Below are positions 32,085 to 34,459 of a stretch of DNA of 34,459 bases, one piece after another. The stretch covers positions 1 through 34,459 of the forward strand of contig JAAFJF010000035.1 in assembly GCA_013298815.1 (NCBI GenBank), given 5' to 3'. The number at the start of each line of letters is the position of its first letter. Position 1 is the stretch's first letter. The notes beneath the pieces were generated by a model, which ran no database searches, was not told the origin of the DNA, and was given only the letters and a program-made list of their open reading frames with translations. The stretch comes from Polaromonas sp. Its GTDB lineage: Bacteria; Pseudomonadota; Gammaproteobacteria; Burkholderiales; Burkholderiaceae_C. The translations under genes and the position numbers were made by a program.

Positions 32085-34446
32085 ACACCTGCGGGCGCAG
32101 CTTGTCGCCTAGGATTTTGTAAGCGTCTTCAAAGGCGCTGAAATCCACGGGCACAGCGTCGCCGCTTTCGTTGCGTTTTTTTAGGGCGTTGCGGATTTGG
32201 TACCAGCCGACGTCTGGGCGGTTCAGCTTCAACTCATCGCGCACGGTGCGGCCGTCTTTGTCGATGTCTTTGAAGTAGGCTTGCCACAGGGTTTTGCCAG
32301 CGGCTAAAACGGCTTTTGCCTCTGGGGACAGCTTTTTGTCTGCCAAATACTTCACCATAAAATCCGACTCAAACCGCCCGTTTGCGCCGACTTCTTCCTC
32401 GGTGAACGGGATAAAGTGGTTGACGATAGACCAGTTTTTGCCGTTCCATTCGAGTTTGTCGGCGCTGGCTGTCAGGTTTTTGCCGTTGAATAGCATCCAA
32501 ATCATGCAATCAGACTTGAATTCAGCCGACGATAGCGATGTTGGCTGTAAGAATTGATCGTTGTGACTAACCCATGAATGAGGTATCAATTGCCTCACAG
32601 TAAAAATAGCTGCCACTTTAGCCAAATTTTCTGGAGTTACATAAAAACCGTTCCCGGTACTGAACACCGAAGAAGTTATCGCAGTTTGTTGGGCTGCGTT
32701 CTGTATATCGTTGCTATTGCAGTACATATAACCAATTGCACCGTCAACCCACGAAGTTACTTTCGCATGATTTTGTTGCGGTGTAATTGCATTTTTTAAA
32801 GGAATCGTGCTGCTGTTAGTCTTTAGACGGGGTAGCCATTCGCTCAAAAACAGATTTTTGGGAATGTTGAAAAAGACTTTTTCTCCAATTGCTTGAACTT
32901 CTTTGGAGTAAATCTCTGTAGTTATCTCCAAAATGGGTGTTTTTTTCTTAGCTAATTGATTTGTTTTCCAGATCAAAAACCCAATTGGGAAATTACCGCT
33001 CAACCCATCAAAGGATTTGCTATGAACGACAAACCCACTTTGGTACTTAGCATTCCAAACTTCTCTGAATTTCTCGAAATTTGGTGCATTCACGTACTTT
33101 AGGGTACTGAACATAGCTAGCGTAGCAGTTGGTATTTCTTGTGCTATTCGCGCCAAAAATTGCACGAATAGCTCACGCGCAGCGTATCCGTAGTCAGCTT
33201 TGTTCATCAGCGCACCAATGCGCGTTTTTGCAATATCGGTTTTACCTTCATTGCCCTGCGAATTAGCCGCTTCACCATACGGCGGATTAATCAGCACCAG
33301 TATCTTTTTGCCTTCCGCAATCGCCGCCCTCAGCCCAACGGGCACTTTGTTGGTCAGGCTGTAGTCAATCTGGCCAAAGTCATCAATGTCGTCGTTCAAA
33401 AAGTCGTATTGAAACCGCTGCGCCGCCACGCAGGTTTTGGTGGCTTTCATCACGTCTACGTCTGCTTCGTCCAGCGTGGACATGTAGATATTACGCGGGT
33501 TGCTGTGTTTGACTTCTAAATTGCCCACACCACAGCACATATCCCACACGATGTAGTCTTTTTGCCAGTTTTTACCCAGCGTGGCGGCAAGCGTGTCATA
33601 CGCTTTATCGACCACCGCCAGCGGCGTGTAATACGCGCCTTTGAAGCTGCGCTCGTCCAGCGGAATCAGGCTGTCGCGGCGCTCTAGCAGGTAGTTGCGG
33701 TGCTCTGCCTTTGGGGGCTTGTGGTAGATCGCCCAAAACTGGCGGTAGCCCTCTTTGCTGCCCAGCTCGTAGATTTTGCCACCTAGGCTGAACACGGGTG
33801 CGCCGTTTTTGTGCAGCAGCTCGGCGGGCAGGTTGGCGTGGGTGGACACCGTGCCGTCGTGCATGATGTCGGCAAAAAAGAGCAAAGCGTAGTCTTCCTC
33901 AGCCACGCCGGTGATCTCGCGCCCCACCATCACCACCCATTTGTCAAACACCTGCTTCAAATTGTCTGGCGTGATGGGGGTGCGGATGATGTCGCCCGAC
34001 TTGATAGCGGCTTTGACGGTGCTGATGAACTCGTCTTCATGCGTGGCGATTTTGAAGGAGACAAAGTACGCACCAATGTGGGCGGAGACAGCCTCTAATG
34101 CCTCAGGGGTGATCTGACTGGCCGATTTGCCCCACTTCACCTTGGTTTTCTGCAAAAACGGAATCACGTCCGAACTGCGCATGATGGCGGCTTTTTCGGT
34201 ATCGATAACGGCTAAAAATGGCGGTAAATGCTCGCCTTTTTTCAGCGCAACATCCACATAATGCAGCAGCTGGGTGAACATGGCGTAGCTGGAGTGCTTG
34301 CCCGTGTCTTTGGCTTCAAACCAAATCTCTTTGCTTTGAATGTCAATCAAGCCCTTGGTATGCCCTTTGAGCCCGAGCGCTTTGATGTAGGCGTCTTTGA
34401 CGTCTTCTTCGGATTTGGCTTTTTGGAGGGCGGCGTACAGAGTCAT
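32059..34446 (-). CDS. Single-chain N6-adenine methylase with N-terminal PD-(D/E)XK-like nuclease motif (type IIG-like)
   Basis: A 795-residue protein that looks like a combined restriction and modification enzyme. N-terminal residues 13-46 have Glu13/Glu14, Asp35 and Glu44-x-Lys46 (GLIDIQSKEIWFEAKD), the spacing of a PD-(D/E)XK nuclease. A helical linker follows. The methylase core has motif X GAYYTP, motif I DMCCGVGNLE near 300 and motif IV NPPY near 387, the adenine-N6 form. The C-terminal part (about 470-795) should hold the target-recognition region. An in-frame TGA sits directly before ATG 34446, so the start is at or after this codon; no ribosome-binding site fits in the 13 nt left. 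Its end overlaps the DUF559 reading frame by 26 nt. Specificity and activity cannot be told from sequence. Confidence 0.85.
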   Translation of the reverse strand: MTLYAALQKAKSEEDVKDAYIKALGLKGHTKGLIDIQSKEIWFEAKDTGKHSSYAMFTQLLHYVDVALKKGEHLPPFLAVIDTEKAAIMRSSDVIPFLQKTKVKWGKSASQITPEALEAVSAHIGAYFVSFKIATHEDEFISTVKAAIKSGDIIRTPITPDNLKQVFDKWVVMVGREITGVAEEDYALLFFADIMHDGTVSTHANLPAELLHKNGAPVFSLGGKIYELGSKEGYRQFWAIYHKPPKAEHRNYLLERRDSLIPLDERSFKGAYYTPLAVVDKAYDTLAATLGKNWQKDYIVWDMCCGVGNLEVKHSNPRNIYMSTLDEADVDVMKATKTCVAAQRFQYDFLNDDIDDFGQIDYSLTNKVPVGLRAAIAEGKKILVLINPPYGEAANSQGNEGKTDIAKTRIGALMNKADYGYAARELFVQFLARIAQEIPTATLAMFSTLKYVNAPNFEKFREVWNAKYQSGFVVHSKSFDGLSGNFPIGFLIWKTNQLAKKKTPILEITTEIYSKEVQAIGEKVFFNIPKNLFLSEWLPRLKTNSSTIPLKNAITPQQNHAKVTSWVDGAIGYMYCNSNDIQNAAQQTAITSSVFSTGNGFYVTPENLAKVAAIFTVRQLIPHSWVSHNDQFLQPTSLSSAEFKSDCMIWMLFNGKNLTASADKLEWNGKNWSIVNHFIPFTEEEVGANGRFESDFMVKYLADKKLSPEAKAVLAAGKTLWQAYFKDIDKDGRTVRDELKLNRPDVGWYQIRNALKKRNESGDAVPVDFSAFEDAYKILGDKLRPQVYELGFLRV

Positions 34447-34459
34447 TCAAGTAGTGTAG

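Overview
The window looks like chromosomal DNA from a betaproteobacterium of the order Burkholderiales, most likely the family Comamonadaceae. The gene content fits: a rimP-nusA-infB-rbfA-truB-typA translation operon, a YejABEF-type transporter, fabI, large single-chain purL and divergent ispD/mfd. So do the dispersed repeats, which resemble families I know from Comamonadaceae genomes. Base composition is near-balanced. No rRNA, tRNA or CRISPR array was seen. The family assignment is an inference from protein resemblance and repeat type; no database search was run.

Layout. 1-7716 (minus): the transcription/translation operon, read rimP, nusA, infB, rbfA, truB, typA; typA runs off the left edge. 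Its leader (about 7780-7926) has a good sigma70-type promoter followed by a strong intrinsic terminator placed before rimP. 7961-14303 (minus): a small lipoprotein gene followed by yejA, yejB, yejE and yejF, a peptide-type ABC importer. 14399-15650 (plus): fabI and a small thioredoxin-like protein. 15628-20760 (minus): an MHYT-domain membrane sensor, then purL. 20966-23961 (plus): two paralogous membrane histidine kinases with no response regulator nearby. 23908-27469 (minus): ispD, a DUF1800 protein and a Tat-exported DUF1501 protein. 27543-31127 (plus): mfd. 31228-34446 (minus): an accessory end with a single-chain restriction-methylase-like protein and a DUF559 (Vsr-like) nuclease gene framed by complex palindromic repeats.

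The most unusual property is repeat density. At least five families of short, mostly palindromic repeats occur, and many copies lie in frame inside genes (truB, yejF, yejE, purL, the DUF1800 gene), adding or rewriting peptide segments at domain linkers, termini and loops. YejF and PurL each carry copies of three families. One roughly 50-bp family is present six times, and in purL it is read in a different frame from the other three coding copies. The DUF559 gene is built into such a repeat cluster, with 13-bp perfect inverted repeats immediately flanking its conserved core. It is the best candidate here for an undescribed small mobile or selfish module.

How the genes work together: the left operon supplies ribosome assembly and transcription-termination factors. 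Its leader terminator suggests NusA feedback, by analogy with other bacteria. The yej genes form one peptide-uptake operon with overlapping cistrons. The kinases, MHYT protein, DUF1501/DUF1800 pair and restriction module are accessory genes between housekeeping genes.
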